A DNA stretch of 62,000 nt from Bugula neritina (taxonomy: Eukaryota > Bryozoa > Gymnolaemata > Cheilostomatida > Bugulidae). Shown piece by piece: positions 1 to 12,556 of the stretch (the stretch's first letter is position 1; each line of letters starts with the position of its first letter). A program made the position numbers and the translations under genes. The stretch covers positions 27,470,173 to 27,532,172 of the forward strand of contig OZ037766.1 of NCBI GenBank assembly GCA_964035545.1. The letters run 5' to 3'. The notes beneath the pieces were generated by a model, which saw nothing but the letters and a program-made list of their open reading frames with translations, ran no database searches and was not told the DNA's origin.

Positions 1-812
1 TTGGCCAGTTGAGCGTTGAAACTCTCTGCTTTTTCATCCACTCTTCAATAGTCTTTACCCGATGGCATAGTGCATTGTCATCTTGAGATATGTAAATTTT
101 ATTTAAAAAAAAGCTTTTTATAATTGGAAGAAGTTTAGCATTGAGAGTATCTATATATTTTTGGGTATTAACATCATTCCAGATCGAGCAATTACTGAGT
201 CGACCTGCACTTTTTGATGTTATACAACCCCAGAATAAAACACTGATTATAGGGTGCTCAATTGTTGTAAGTATACACTGACGGCTATATTTCTCATACT
301 GGTATCTTTTAACACAACAGTTTTCAGCATGATTGTTCACATTAAATATGGATTAATCTGAAAAAATTACTTTTTTTCTAATCATTCACTGTCTAATTAC
401 CAGGCTCCCTGGCCCACCGTAACCGGCTTTTTTGCTGCTTCTCGGTTGGTAGAGGCTTCCTCTTGCTTTGCGGCCATGTAAACCATGGCTCAGCAATCTT
501 GCCATATCAGGGATGTCGAAGCTGGTGTTCCTGTTGATTCTGACTATTCCTTGCCTACTCGAGACTTGTTGCATGGCGATCTTTCTTGCTGATCCCAATG
601 AAAACCTTGTCATCTCTAGGTGTGCTTATTTTTGGTCGGCCATTTTCAGGTCCATCTGCTACACTACCAGTGTTCATAAACTTCTTGATAATTTGATGTA
701 GAGTTGTCTTTGCTTTGCCAACCTTTTCAGATATTTTCCTAATTGAATAACCTTCTTTGTGCAAGACAATTATTACAAACTTTGCCTCTGAAGGAAGATT
801 TACAGCTCTCAT
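1..812 (-). pseudogene. Tc1-like transposase pseudogene
   Basis: The start is at 812, where an N-terminal paired-like helix-turn-helix is read (VIIVLHKEGYSIRKISEKVG). A frame change follows near 600, leading to a segment with RLLSHGLHGRKA. The catalytic half is readable from about 360 down to 1: VIFSD holds the first Asp of the DDE triad, and ISQDDNALCHR holds the second. The codon after VIFSD is a TAA stop where a Glu codon is usual, and the N-terminal half is frameshifted. The gene cannot encode a working enzyme. The third acidic residue would lie left of the window. Tc1 transposases are usually about 340 residues. Confidence 0.85.
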
Positions 813-1212
813 TTAGTCTATGCGCAGCACCCAAGTGGACACCGTGTAAAAGCTCACAACTAAATGACATATTTCAAATTATAAAAGGAAGTCATACTTT
901 ATGATATCATGATGCCATGCACAAAGTCAAATTTCACTATTTAACCTTTTGTGGTTATAAAAGTCGATAAACCTTGATTACATAAAAATACAGGAGTTGC
1001 GCTTCCCTAGCTGCTTGTGCAGTTGGCCCAAAAATGGGTAGAAAACATCACAACAGTATGAATTTAAAAGGTGGAAATTGTAGAGCACATTCTAAGGGTC
1101 ATTTTGATATATAGAACTTGCAGGAAAATATTAAGAACTTACAAGACATGCCTATTAAACAAAATACATATAGAAATTTCTGCAAGTGCCCTTAAACTTT
1201 TTCACAGCACTG
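1..1212 (-). mobile_element. Tc1/mariner-like DNA transposon, right part, inactive
   Basis: The block ends at about 1212 in an inverted-repeat-type terminus (1164-1212; outward reading CAGTGCTGTGAAAAAG) followed by TA, the Tc1/mariner target. The element therefore extends left beyond the window. Read on the minus strand it holds the transposase in the order helix-turn-helix, linker, then catalytic region. It sits in intron 3 of zinc-finger copy 1: the sequence right of it (from about 1213) matches the start of intron 3 in copies 2 and 3, just after the TA-rich stretch at 9400-9420. Exons 1-3 of copy 1 presumably lie beyond it, off the window. Confidence 0.85.
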
Positions 1213-1787
1213 TATAAACATAATATTATATGTACATTTGATCATAGTTAGTAAAAAGTTAGGACATAATTAAGAAATGTGTTAGTATGATAGTCAGCCA
1301 AGTTACAGTTACAGCAATTTGCTTTTTGAGTTTACCATGTTGTGTCACCTATTTTACAGAAGCAAGCCAAGTACCATAAACAATCAAGTAAAATGTAGCT
1401 GCGTTCACTTAGTAACTAAATACGTAGTACTTTTCTTGTTTTCATCAGTTAAATCAATGTTATGAGTGAAAATATCTCAGACAGAACAACCACAATAAAG
1501 TAAAACAGCTGAAGGAAAAATTTTGTAGTTGGATAAACGTTATTATACTTTAAGCTGTTAAAATGCTTAATATATTGCCTACATTTTAAATAAATAACAG
1601 AAAATTATTGTAAATTAACGATTATATTGCGCTGCTATAATAACTCCTCATTATAATAAATAATAAACGAAACAATTATGAACTGTATAAATCGTAACTT
1701 TTCAACAAGATGAAAAGTATTCAAATATTAACTATAATCGTAATATTTTTCACATTTTTACTATACAAATTCAAATTTTTTTTGCAG

Positions 1788-3428
1788 TTGCTACAGCTGA
1801 TAGTGGACATCTGCAGTGAATGTATTGAGTGTGGTAAAGGTGATTATATAAAGAGTATAATAGACTGGAGTGAATCTTTTCTAAACAGATTTGAATTGTT
1901 CAAAACATCTAAAGGATGGGTAAGGTGCATTAGTAAAAATATAGATGAAAATTTTGCACTAACATATACTATTTTGAAAAGTTTACTAAATATATGTAAA
2001 TTGAAATGCTTTAAAATACATGGATTTATTTAAAACTTTTTATGTGTCGGAAAAAGTGATACTAATTAAATGACATTTAAGAAATAATATAAACAGCATT
2101 ACTTTTGAAATTTATTTTCTAGGCTTTCTAAAACAAATTTCAGTCTTGTCAGTATAAATTGTGATGTGGTATGTTGTACTTATAATATATATTTAGAAAA
2201 AAAATACCCAATTGTTTAAAATATATATTTTTTATTTTGAATATCTTGGATTATACTCATTTTGGAAAATGTGAATGAGCCAGTATTATAGCCATGCAGA
2301 TAAAATAACTTGACGCTATTTGTTATATATAAATATGTTCATATATAGGGAGATGCAGTGATTATGTTACCATCTTGTAAGTCAATCACATACACCAATG
2401 ATGGTGAAATTAAACTTCAAGAAGAAACTCATGCAGCCAGTACAAGCGATGTTAGTGATGATGAAGCATGTGAAAATATTGACGATGAATCATGTGAAGA
2501 TAGTGATGATGGAGTAGTAGATGATGCTAATGAAGGAGTAGTAGATGATACTGTTGCTACTGATAAAAGATTTATTAATCCTCCCTGTCCATGTGGAAAT
2601 CTTGACAAATTTACAAAATATGGGAACTTTTTTATTATATGCAAAGGTTGTGACATATACACTTGTCTAATCTGTTTGAGATCTATAAGAAAAAAACAAC
2701 ATATTCCATATCATTTAAGCCGCCATCTTCTTGTAAAAAATTCTCCAATAACAAAGTCACACATTGACAAAAATAACACTTTGGCAAAACACAAGTGTAA
2801 TAATGTCAAATGTGGCAGAACTGGGCTCTGTCAAAATTACCAAGTTGGTCTACTTACAACTGCGGTCTGTAAAATTTGCAATTATTCGCAATGTATTAAA
2901 AGTGGCTGTAATGCAGCATTCTCGAAAAATTCTGACTTTAATAAACATAGATCTAAAGAGCATCAATATGATATAAAGTCTAAGGCAGGAAAGATGTTTC
3001 AACCAGGAAAACCCATAGAGAAAGGACAGCTGAACATGCTGCGATGTGGATGCAATGATGATGAATCTGAAAAAATTATCAGAATAGGAAACTTTGGTGG
3101 AATGTGCGAGTCGATGGCTCATATCTTGTGTCTGCTTTGTGGCAAACCGATGGAATCCCAGCATACATTGAGTATGCATTTGCTAACTCATAATGTAAAT
3201 ATTAATGGGCCAACTACAGAGGAGCACACCACACAAAACCTAAACCTTTTTAATTACACTTGCCTCCACTGTGACAGAAAGGGTTCAGTAAAAAGTACAA
3301 GTGCAAAGAAAAAAAATAACTTGCAGTGTAGATTTTGTGACACCTACCAATGTCTGGACTCTCTCTGCCAAAAAACCTATTCAGCATATCAAGCATTTAT
3401 GAAGCATAGTGCAATAAAACATGCTTGA
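1788..3428 (+). CDS. Zinc-finger family copy 1, exons 4-5 (partial gene)
   Basis: Exon 4 is 1788-1919 (after ttttttgcag, before gtaagg). Exon 5 is 2349-3428 (after atatag), ending in TGA. Both introns are phase 0, as in copies 2 and 3. The protein part has about 44 residues of exon 4 (CSECIECGKGDYIKS), then 359 residues of exon 5: an acidic linker and four composite zinc-binding modules with all ligands present. The acidic linker is eight residues longer than in copies 2 and 3. Exons 1-3 are not visible, because a Tc1-like element fills the upstream intron and the window ends inside it. AATAAA stands at 3621-3626. The gene looks intact as far as it can be read. I do not recognise the family; the C2H2 spacing suggests nucleic-acid binding, which is inference. 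Confidence 0.75.
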
Positions 3429-3620
3429 GCTGCATGATCAGACAGTGAAGAATTTAAACGGGTTTCCTAATAGATATATATACTATATTAATTGTGTTTA
3501 TTTGCCACTTAACCTCGGACATAATATACTTTCATATTCACTTCGATTGGCTGCAGATAGTTTAGCATTTTCAGTGTCTATTACAAATTAATTGTTGTAT
3601 TTCGTCATAAAGTAATAATA

Positions 3621-3626
3621 AATAAA
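3621..3626 (+). terminator. Polyadenylation signal of zinc-finger copy 1
   Basis: AATAAA lies about 195 bases after the stop codon. The same hexamer occurs at the matching place in copy 2 (11770-11775) and copy 3 (18550-18555). Confidence 0.6.
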
Positions 3627-3689
3627 GGTAATGAAATTTTGAAGTTATTTAAAATTGCACTGTGTTAGAAGAGATCAAGAATGATAGAG

Positions 3690-3803
<114 letters not shown>

Positions 3804-3829
3804 GGAGAGGAAGATATTAGTGTAATATC

Positions 3830-4160
3830 AGGTCCTACTCATTCGTTAGAGTCTCTTGTGCAGTTGTTTCTTTCACTTTCACCATAGCCAATATCCAATA
3901 TCATCTTCTTTACAGACACAAAGTAAATTCAAGGTTAAACATTTCCAACTGTATAATATCTCATATATATATAATTAAAGCAGCACAGTTAAAGAGTATG
4001 GAAAACTTTAAATTTTAAATTTATTCAACTCAGAAGTATATGTATTTTGTGAGCAATTTATAGTTGATTATATTTGTCTAAAAAATAAAATGACTCAAAA
4101 GTGATGCAGTTCAGCTTTTAGCATTTAGTCTAGCTAAAGATATTAAATAGCTTTTGGGTC
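3830..4160. repeat. Duplicated segment matching intron 9 of the DEG/ENaC gene
   Basis: From about 3890 (tacagacacaaagtaaattc) the sequence matches 21121-21370 closely, including the stretches ending at tcaactcagaagtat and agcaatttatagttgattat. In the channel gene this is the exon 10 acceptor and the intron next to it. A shorter match follows copy 2 at 11975-12030. The piece carries no coding part of exon 10. Confidence 0.75.
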
Positions 4161-4586
4161 ATTCCACGCCAAATCAAAAAGGTTTTTGAGGATTTTCACA
4201 GACCTGTCCCAGAATTTTTTTGATACTCTAGTATAATAATCCAAAACATGTCAATTAAAAAAATATCAAATAATTATTAGCCCTAAATTCCTAATATTTT
4301 TGTATTTATGGCACTTTTTGTGAGCCAAGTTGGTAAGAAATCAGTACTTTTAAATGGGTTTCAGTACGAAAGGTCAACTTCATGATTTTTTATCTCCAAA
4401 ACAATTCAAGGCAAACCTTTCATACTTTTATGGATGATAGTTTGACATGACTTCCCTCAAATTGAAGCAAAAAAACTTCTATAAGTGTTGAAAAAAATTT
4501 TTTTTATCACATTTTCCGGCACTTAAAACTTACTTTTATACAAATAGCTATAATATATTGATACTTTTCGCACTTAACAACTTTAA
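4160..4586. other. Unassigned AT-rich stretch
   Basis: The stretch starts with gggtcattccacgccaaat directly after the duplicated segment and runs to a TA tract. No reading frame or splice pair is convincing. The sharp edge suggests an inserted repeat of unknown class. Confidence 0.3.
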
Positions 4587-4597
4587 TATATATATAT

Positions 4598-4680
<83 letters not shown>
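4587..4680. repeat. (TA)n microsatellite
   Basis: This is a TA run with one phase break at about 4609. It directly abuts the coding remnant of a Penelope-like element. Confidence 0.95.
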
Positions 4681-4684
<4 letters not shown>

Positions 4685-5128
4685 GAATCCACCATCGAAA
4701 AGTAGCCGAAGCTCTCTACATTAAACAAATAAAACCGCAACTCAATAAACAAAATTACTCCATACCACTAAAACTATATCAATAGCTCCACACTACTCAA
4801 CTCTCACATAGTTTCACTAATTCCTGCTGTTTTTATATTTGGATATCTATTTTATTTTTTTTGTCAACTCTAATTTATTTTTTATGCAAAAAAATCAGTA
4901 TAATATTTGACCTGCGTAATATATAAAATAAGATTATCTCTCTAAGTTTCAATAATTTACAATAACTGCCACTCTCTATTCTTTGTGTCATGCATAACGT
5001 CTAACGTAACATATTAATTTTTGAATTTCATTCATTAATTGCCACTCTGAAGGGTAGTACCCGAAATATCAGTGTAATTACTTTACCTAATAAAGTAATA
5101 AATAAAAATGTTTCTTGTATACCTATTT
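4681..5128 (+). mobile_element. Penelope-like element, 5'-truncated 3' end
   Basis: After the TA tract an open frame (4681-4785) ends in EALYIKQIKPQLNKQ and a stop 13 codons later. This resembles the C-terminus of the GIY-YIG endonuclease domain of Penelope-like retroelements (family knowledge, from memory). About 250 bases of AT-rich untranslated sequence follow. Then comes a block at 5041-5105 with CTGAAGGGT, a hairpin, GAAATATCAGTG, and a tail repeated at 12.6-12.78 kb. Such blocks are hammerhead-like motifs of Penelope terminal repeats. Here the core is damaged. The element is cut off by (TA)n on both sides. Confidence 0.55.
5047..5073 (+). ncRNA. Degenerate hammerhead-like motif of the Penelope-like element
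   Basis: CACT and AGTG can pair as stem I around CTGA, a short GGGT/ACCC hairpin, GAAA and a minimal stem III ending in ATC. The CTGANGA box is shortened to CTGA plus A, so the catalytic G8 and A9 positions are not present in order. It is probably inactive. Confidence 0.35.
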
Positions 5129-5284
<156 letters not shown>

Positions 5285-7134
5285 TACAGCAAACAAGTTT
5301 TAGCTTTTAACTGGCATAATTTTCATCACAATTTCATGTTGAAATCTAAAAATTATGAAATAATGCACAATTTCATGAAGAGAAAACTCAATGCCAGTAT
5401 AAATGAATTTTTTTTTAAAGTGGTTTCATTTTAAAGATGATGGTATGTTCTATTAAAAATTGAACGTTTGTACGTATATTAAGACATGTTTTTTTTTGTT
5501 TCTGCTTATATCTAAAACTACACTTTATACAGTTACTGAAACATGCATAAAGTCATAAAAGTACCAAAATTGTTTACATATTATTTGCAATCATTTTAAT
5601 AATACTTAAATTAAATTTGGATATCATTATTAATTACAATTCATAAAATTGAATAAACTGGCTTCAGTTTAATTAAAATCAGTGAACGATTACAATTTAA
5701 AAGCACAGTAGATTTAAACCTGGTAAATGAGAATAGAAAAATTTTATAATTATTTTTTATTATTGAATGGCATATTTACGAAAGTTTGCACCAAACTTTG
5801 ACATAAAGTCTGAATAATGTCCATGGGAAAAAAGAGCTCTATTATATGCCTGTAGGTAGTGCTTTCTCCCATTGAATGTAATTGGTGTCTTAAAACATAA
5901 CAGAGTACACAATGTTTTGGTGCCCAACCTTTATCCTCCAGGGAATGCCAGTGAAATGAATAGGTATGCCCATAGAAGTGCATAAATTTAAGGAGTAAAT
6001 CATTTTCTTCTTCAAATTTGTTTAGGACTCAACCTTCTCACCAGTTCTCATTATATGTGCATCCGTTATAATCTTCCACTCTTGGGTGAACAGATTTTAC
6101 CATGTTTGCATAAAGTGCACCTTAGCTAAAAACAGCAGTTTGTATTGCTGTATCGTTTGCTGATATTCTCTTGGCAGTCAGTCCTTGGTTAACTGTAAGG
6201 GTAAAACAATGATATTCACAGGTACCAGACACGGCCTTTGCAAATGAGAAGCAAGCATTTTTTCAAGTGGGAGACTCATTCTTCACAAGAATCAAGACTG
6301 TTTTCTAAAATATGCTGATGAAAACTGTGCCGTTGCAAACATTCACTTATTATATAACACATGTAGAAATTAGGTTTAATCTCCCAATCTTTGACAAGAT
6401 ATGCCACAAAGGGATATGCGGCAGCTTAGGAATTTTTCCAGTAAAACCACTGCACTACATTGTAATAATTAGTTCTTTGAAAACAATAATTGTCCGGCTG
6501 TAGGCATGAGTAAATCTCTGAAATACATCATCCCATAAGTAGCAGTACAATAATATGCAGATACAAATAAAAAGTAGTATAATTATTGTATTTATAGCCA
6601 TATATATAATAATTGTGTTGTTTTTCTCCTTTGGTTTTGCTAAGCTGGGTCCAGCTTATATCATTAGTGTTTTTATTATTACACTAACGATAATCATATA
6701 CATGATCAGGTCAATACCCTTAGATTGATAAGAAACATATTAGAATAAAATAAAAATCTATTTACATCATGCAGCTCCAAGAATATAATTTTCAAGCAGT
6801 TCATAGCTAAATAAATATCCATGTTCTACTTGTGCAAGCTTGACTACTCAAGAACAAAAGCTTGCTAGTTGGAACATTTTAAATGCATAATAGAATAAAT
6901 AGGAGAAATTGTAAATCCAAATAATACTATTTAGCTACTGCAATAGACATAACAATATACTGATTGTCCAAAATTTGACAACAGACTCAACTCCTAATAA
7001 TATTAAACTATCAGTATAATAAAAACAATACGTTTTAGTAATAAACTTTTAATGTGATAAGAAAACTTACGGCATCAGATAATAATTCACAGCTTTTAAA
7101 TATTTTTATATAAAAATCAAGAATTATATTTTAG
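5285..7134. other. Intergenic, with a possible decayed coding stretch (5750-6560, minus)
   Basis: Most of this stretch is featureless AT-rich DNA. On the minus strand, 6545 down to 5750 reads mostly open in one frame with few stops. It includes SANDTAIQTA and HPRVEDYNG, and a final open part from 5983 to 5750 rich in His, Trp and Cys. I cannot name it; it may be a dead transposon gene or chance. Exons 1-3 of the zinc-finger family were looked for here and not found. Confidence 0.25.
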
Positions 7135-7589
7135 TTACTACAGCTGATAGTGGACGTCTGCAATGAATGTATTGAGTGTGGTAAAGGTGATTATATAAAG
7201 AGTTTACTAGACTGGAGTGAATCTTTTCTAAACAGATTTGAATTGTTCAAAACATCTAAAGGATGGGTAAGGTGCATTAGTATTATTATACATACATGCA
7301 AGAATTCAAGTATATGTTTCCATAGCATTTCTTAAACTCTAACAAAACTTTGTGTATTTTGAAATGATTTTAAAAAGCTGCTACTAATAAGTTAGCCAAA
7401 TAATATAATAACTCAATACCGTCTGCTATATGAATATGTTCACAGGAAGATGCAGTGATTATGTTACCAACTTGTAAATCAACTATATACACTAGTAATG
7501 ATGGAAATGAACCTCAAAAAGAAAATCATGCAGCTAATACAAGCAATGTTGGTAATAAAGAATCATGTAAAGATATTGATGATAAATGA
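7135..7589 (+). pseudogene. Zinc-finger family stub: exon 4 and decayed exon 5 start
   Basis: Exon 4 (7135-7266) is intact, with a ttag acceptor and a gtaagg donor. After a short intron, exon 5 opens at 7446 (after ttcacag) with EDAVIMLPTCKSTIYT. It follows the acidic linker of the full copies for about 47 codons and then stops at 7587-7589. No zinc-binding module remains; the bases after the stop keep traces of the acidic repeat (gatgaatcatgtaaa, gatgaagcatg). Exons 1-3 are missing upstream. The stub lies 325 bases before exon 1 of copy 2, so it occupies that gene's 5' flank. Confidence 0.8.
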
Positions 7590-7913
7590 TGTGAAGGTAT
7601 TATGATGAATCATGTAAAAATATTTATGATGAAGCATGTCATATGATGATAAAAACATTTGAAGATGCTGATGATATTGAAACAGTAAATTTTTCCATGG
7701 AATCTAAAAGAATTTGCAAAACATTTATAGAATGTGTGCTTATTTTCTACTAATGTGTTTTCTAATTATGTTATGTTTTGTTATTATTGATATCCATATA
7801 GTTGTTTATAGTAAAAACTAAACTTTCAAGAATGCAATAATAAACTTAAAAAAATGTCAACAATCAGAAGTTAATTTGTTGTAATTTAGACTTTTTATAT
7901 TTCAAGAGATAAA
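7590..7913 (+). promoter_or_regulatory. 5' flank of zinc-finger copy 2
   Basis: The 324 bases between the stub and the first ATG of copy 2 are matched almost base for base before copy 3 (14370-14690), so the flank was duplicated with the gene. A TTTTTATAT stretch at 7892-7900 is the only TATA-like element near the start. No other element is recognised. Confidence 0.3.
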
Positions 7914-10900
7914 ATGAATATGGGAGACAGTAAGGCTGGTCCTGAACATGAGACTGAAATCAAAAGTAAAGAAATAATTCTAGCATGTCTGGTACAAAGG
8001 TGAGTTTGTGAACTGTTATTTTAATTCATGAATATAAGTAATTATTTTCAGTATCTTTGGCAAATGATTTTACTTTATATTTAAATACTGTTTTAACAGT
8101 TTTAGTGAAATTTAAAAGAACTTGTTTTATCCTGTTTAGTAGACATGATCAGTGAATATTTTTTTGATTTTGACAATATTTATTTATTCTGGTGGCATTA
8201 TTGTGGAAATGTAAAATAAACATTTTATAAATCAACGATGTTTTCAATTAAAATTTTTAAAACTAACGGAATCAAAGCCCTATAGCCAGTATTAATAAAA
8301 GTATTGTAGTTTGGGCTATAAAATATCAATTAGATCTACTTATATTTATTATATAGTCTCTTGTTCCATGCTGCATTATAGATTGTAAAATATGTTGCTG
8401 TGTAAAGCATGGCTTTCTTTATTGACTCCACAATATTAACTGCATGAACACAGGGCACACATAGATTGAGTAAACACATGCTAAAATCATTAGCAGCAAG
8501 AATGATTGTACAAACATCATAATTCAAAAAACATAGCTACAACAACCTGCATGTTACACCAACTTTCTACTACCATAAGATATAATACTCATGCAAGTAG
8601 TGTTTAAAAGCCCTACAAACATTTAAATTAAGCAAGCCACATTTCCCAAAACCAGAGTTTTTTTGTCGAAATGTGTTGCATCCTAGGAAATTAAATTGTT
8701 AAGACGCAATTCTTTAATTTATTTTTACTGAGCTAATGACAGTTATATAAAGTTAAAAGATGTTGTGTTGAATTTATAAAGGTTGAGCTGTTGAATTAGT
8801 AGATTTAAGAGTTGTCTTTCTAATACAGGTTAACAGACGGGAGAAGAGCTATACCAGGTTCTCTCTATGAGTTGACTTCATCTTGTGGTAACAGAAAGTG
8901 GAATCAGTCAAAATACACAAAATATTTGGAAGTGTTTTATTCTCCAAGTAAGATATTATATGCACTTTTAACTAATGAAAGTAACTCAGTGCAAAAAACA
9001 TAAATTTAAAAACAATTTTTTGAAAAAAATGCAACATTTGTGACTATATTGTCTACTGTTCTACTTGTTAGTATTATCTCTTATCTAAAATTTTGACATT
9101 TGTTTGTTGCAATATACTTTATTGTTAATTTAATTAAAAAATAAAACTGAATGTACACATATAAAAAGCAAATGTATTAAAAAAGTCATTGCAAGACAAA
9201 TAATATATTATAAATTATGTTGTGGCATGCAATTATAGGAAGAATTTACAAGAAAATAGACAACTTTAGGAAGTATACCAAAGATGATTTATTAGAGCAT
9301 ATACAACAACACTCAACGTGTTTAAAGGCTGAAATATATAAAAATATAACTTGGCTACAAGTTTTAGACGTGAGTAAATTTCTACATACTATATATATAT
9401 ATACATTATATATGTGCATATGATCATAGTTAGTAAAAAGTTAGGACATAATTGAGAAATGCGTTAGTTTGATAGTCACGTAACGATTACAGCAATTTTA
9501 TTTTTGATTTTATTAATTTGTGCCATCTATTTTAAAGAAGCAGGCCAAGTACCATACACAATAAAGTAAAATGTAGCTGCGTTCACTTAGTAACCATTTC
9601 TTGTTTTCATCAGTTAAATCAAATTCATGAGTGAAAATATCTCAAACATAAAGACCAAAATAATAAAGTAAAACAGAAAAAGAACTTTTTTTTGTAGTTA
9701 GATAAACGTTATTATTATACTTTAAGCTGTGCAAATGCATAATGATATATTCCCTACAAACTATAAATACATAGCAGAAGACTAATGTAAATCAACCATT
9801 ATATAGGGCTGCTATAACAAATCATCATTATATAATAAATTCTAAACGAAACAATTATGAATACGGTATAAATCATAACTTTTTAAAAAGATGAAAAGTA
9901 TTCAAATATCAACTATAATCATAATATTTTTCACATTTTTACTATGAAAGTTCAAAATTTCTTTTGCAGTTGTTACAGCTTATAGTAGACGTCTGCAGTG
10001 AATGTATCGAGTGTGGTAAAGGTGATTATATAAAGAGTATACTAGACTGGAGCGAATCTTTTCTAAACAGATTTGAATTGTTCAAAACATCTAAAGGATG
10101 GGTAAGGTGCATTAGTAAAAATATAGATGAAAATATTGCAATAACATATATTATTTTGAAAAGTTTACTAAATACATGTAAATTGAAATGCTTTAAAACA
10201 CATGAATTTATTTAAAACTTTTTATGTGTCGGAAAAAGTGATACTAATTAAATGACATTTACGAAGTAATATAAACAGCATTTTTTTTGACATTTATATT
10301 ATAGATTTTCTAAAATAATTTTCAGTCTTGTCAGTATAAGAATTGTGGTGTCGTATAGGTTGTACTTATTTTATATAAATAGAGAAAATAATACCCAATT
10401 AGTTAAAATATATTTTTTGTTTTGAATATCTTGGATTATACTCATTTTGGAAAATGTGAATGAGCTGATATTATAGCCAAGCAGATAAAATAACTTGACG
10501 CTATCTATTAACTTGTATGAATAATATGTTCATAGGGAGATGCAGTGATTATGTTACCACCTTGTAAGTCAATCACATACACCAATGATGATGAAATTAA
10601 ACTTCAAGAAGAAACTCATGTAGCCAGTACAAGCGATGTTAGTGATGATGAAACATGTGAAAATGTTGACGATGAATCATGTGAAGATAATGATGAAGGA
10701 GTAGTAGATGATGCAGTTGCTACAGATAAAAGATTTATTAATCCTCCCTGTCCATGTGGAAACCGTGACAAATTTACAAAATATGGGAACTTTTTTATTA
10801 TATGCAAAGGTTGTGACATATACACTTGTCTAATCTGTTTGAGATCTATAAGAGAAAAACGACATATTCCAAATCATTTAAGCCGCCATCTTCTCGTAAA

Positions 10901-11591
10901 AAATTCTCCAATAACAAAGTCACACATTAACAAAAATAATACTTTGGCAAAACACAAGTGTAATAATGTCAAATGTGGCAGAACTGGGCTCTGTCAAAAT
11001 AACCACGTTGGTGTACTTACAACTGCACTCTGTAAAATTTGCAATTATGCGCAATGTGTTAAAAGTGACTGTAATGCAGCATTCCTGAACCGAATTGATT
11101 TTGTAAACCATAGAAATAACGAGCATCGAGATGACATGAGGCCTAAGGCAGGAAAGTTTTCTCGTCCAGGAAAACCCATAGAGAAAGGACAGTTGAACAT
11201 GCTGCGGTGTGGATGCGATGATGATAAATCTAAAAAAATTACCAGATTAGGAAACTTTGGTGGAATGTGCGAGTCGATGGCTCATATTTTGTGTCTGCTT
11301 TGTGGTAAATACCAGGAATCCCAGAATGCATTAGCCGTGCACTTGCTTGCTCATAATGTTAAAACTGATGCGCCAACTACAGAAGAGCACACCAAACAAA
11401 ATTTAAGGCTTTTTAATTACACTTGCCTCCACTGTGACAGAAAAGGTTCGGTAAAAACTACAAGTGTAAAAAAGAAAGATACATTGCAGTGTAGACTTTG
11501 TGACACCTATCAATGTCTGGACTCTCGTTGTCAGAGAACCTACTCGTCATACTACTCATTCTTGACCCATACTGCACTAAAACATTCTTAA
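7914..11591 (+). CDS. Composite C2H2 zinc-finger protein, copy 2 (complete, 5 exons)
   Basis: Exons are 7914-7999, 8829-8947, 9239-9369, 9970-10101 and 10536-11591; intron phases are 2, 1, 0, 0; the product is 507 residues. Residues 1-156 (exons 1-4) form a unit I do not recognise, with WNQSKYTKYLEVFY, a Lys-rich stretch and CSECIECGKGDY. Residues 190-215 are acidic. Four modules follow at about 228-274, 298-353, 381-429 and 453-506. Each ends in a C2H2-type finger (C-x2/4-C-x12-H-x3/4-H). Modules 1 and 3 are preceded by CxC and further Cys; modules 2 and 4 by C-x2/4-C-x18-C-x2-C-x4. All ligands are present. A second in-frame ATG lies two codons in. AATAAA is at 11770. A role in binding DNA or RNA is inferred from the fingers only. 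Confidence 0.8.
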
Positions 11592-12163
<572 letters not shown>

Positions 12164-12195
12164 GAAGTAAAATGAGATTTGATTAATATAATGGC

Positions 12196-12248
12196 ATTTA
12201 TTACTAGTAGTTTCGTACACAAGAACGATGTGCACTCGTCAGATAAAT
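12196..12248 (-). ncRNA. Hammerhead ribozyme, type I (minus strand)
   Basis: This is the mirror copy of the plus-strand ribozyme. The core CUGACGA is the complement of 12236-12242, stem II and its loop follow, then GAAA, and the strand ends at 12196. The core and all three stems are identical to those of the plus copy. The two stem I segments overlap at the palindrome centre (12247-12248), so one transcript across the centre would fold into a long hairpin that competes with ribozyme folding. Confidence 0.7.
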
Positions 12249-12299
12249 TTATCTGACGAGTGCACATCGTTCTTGTGTACGAAACTACTAGTAATAAAT
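12247..12299 (+). ncRNA. Hammerhead ribozyme, type I (plus strand)
   Basis: All conserved parts are seen in order. Stem I is 12247-12252 with 12294-12299 (AUUUAU/AUAAAU, six pairs). The core CUGACGA is 12253-12259. Stem II has seven pairs, 12260-12266 with 12274-12280 (one G-U), and a seven-base loop. GAAA is 12281-12284. Stem III is minimal: A12284-U12292 and C12285-G12291 with a five-base loop. The predicted cut follows GUA at 12293. The very short stem III matches hammerheads reported from Penelope-like elements, which are thought to work better as dimers (family knowledge). Activity is inferred, not shown. Confidence 0.75.
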
Positions 12300-12398
12300 G
12301 CCATTATATTATTCAAATCTCATTTTACTTCTTCTAATGTTTATGCTCTAGATTTACTTCTATAGAGCACTCTAGTAACGTTTTATAAACACTCATTT

Positions 12399-12556
<158 letters not shown>

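Noticed and set aside
1710-2033. 107-codon frame running into zinc-finger exon 4
   Set aside because: The first 26 codons are intron 3 sequence, seen by the tttgcag acceptor at 1787 and by comparison with copies 2 and 3. Only 1788-1919 is coding.
4160-4180. gggtcattccacgcc motif as the end of a known transposon
   Set aside because: It seems familiar from invertebrate repeats, but I could not find a matching second end or a coding part in the window.
7446-7589. Stub as a functional short isoform
   Set aside because: Splice sites and a short open frame remain, but no exons 1-3 are found upstream, all zinc modules are lost, and the second stub at 14223 is frameshifted.
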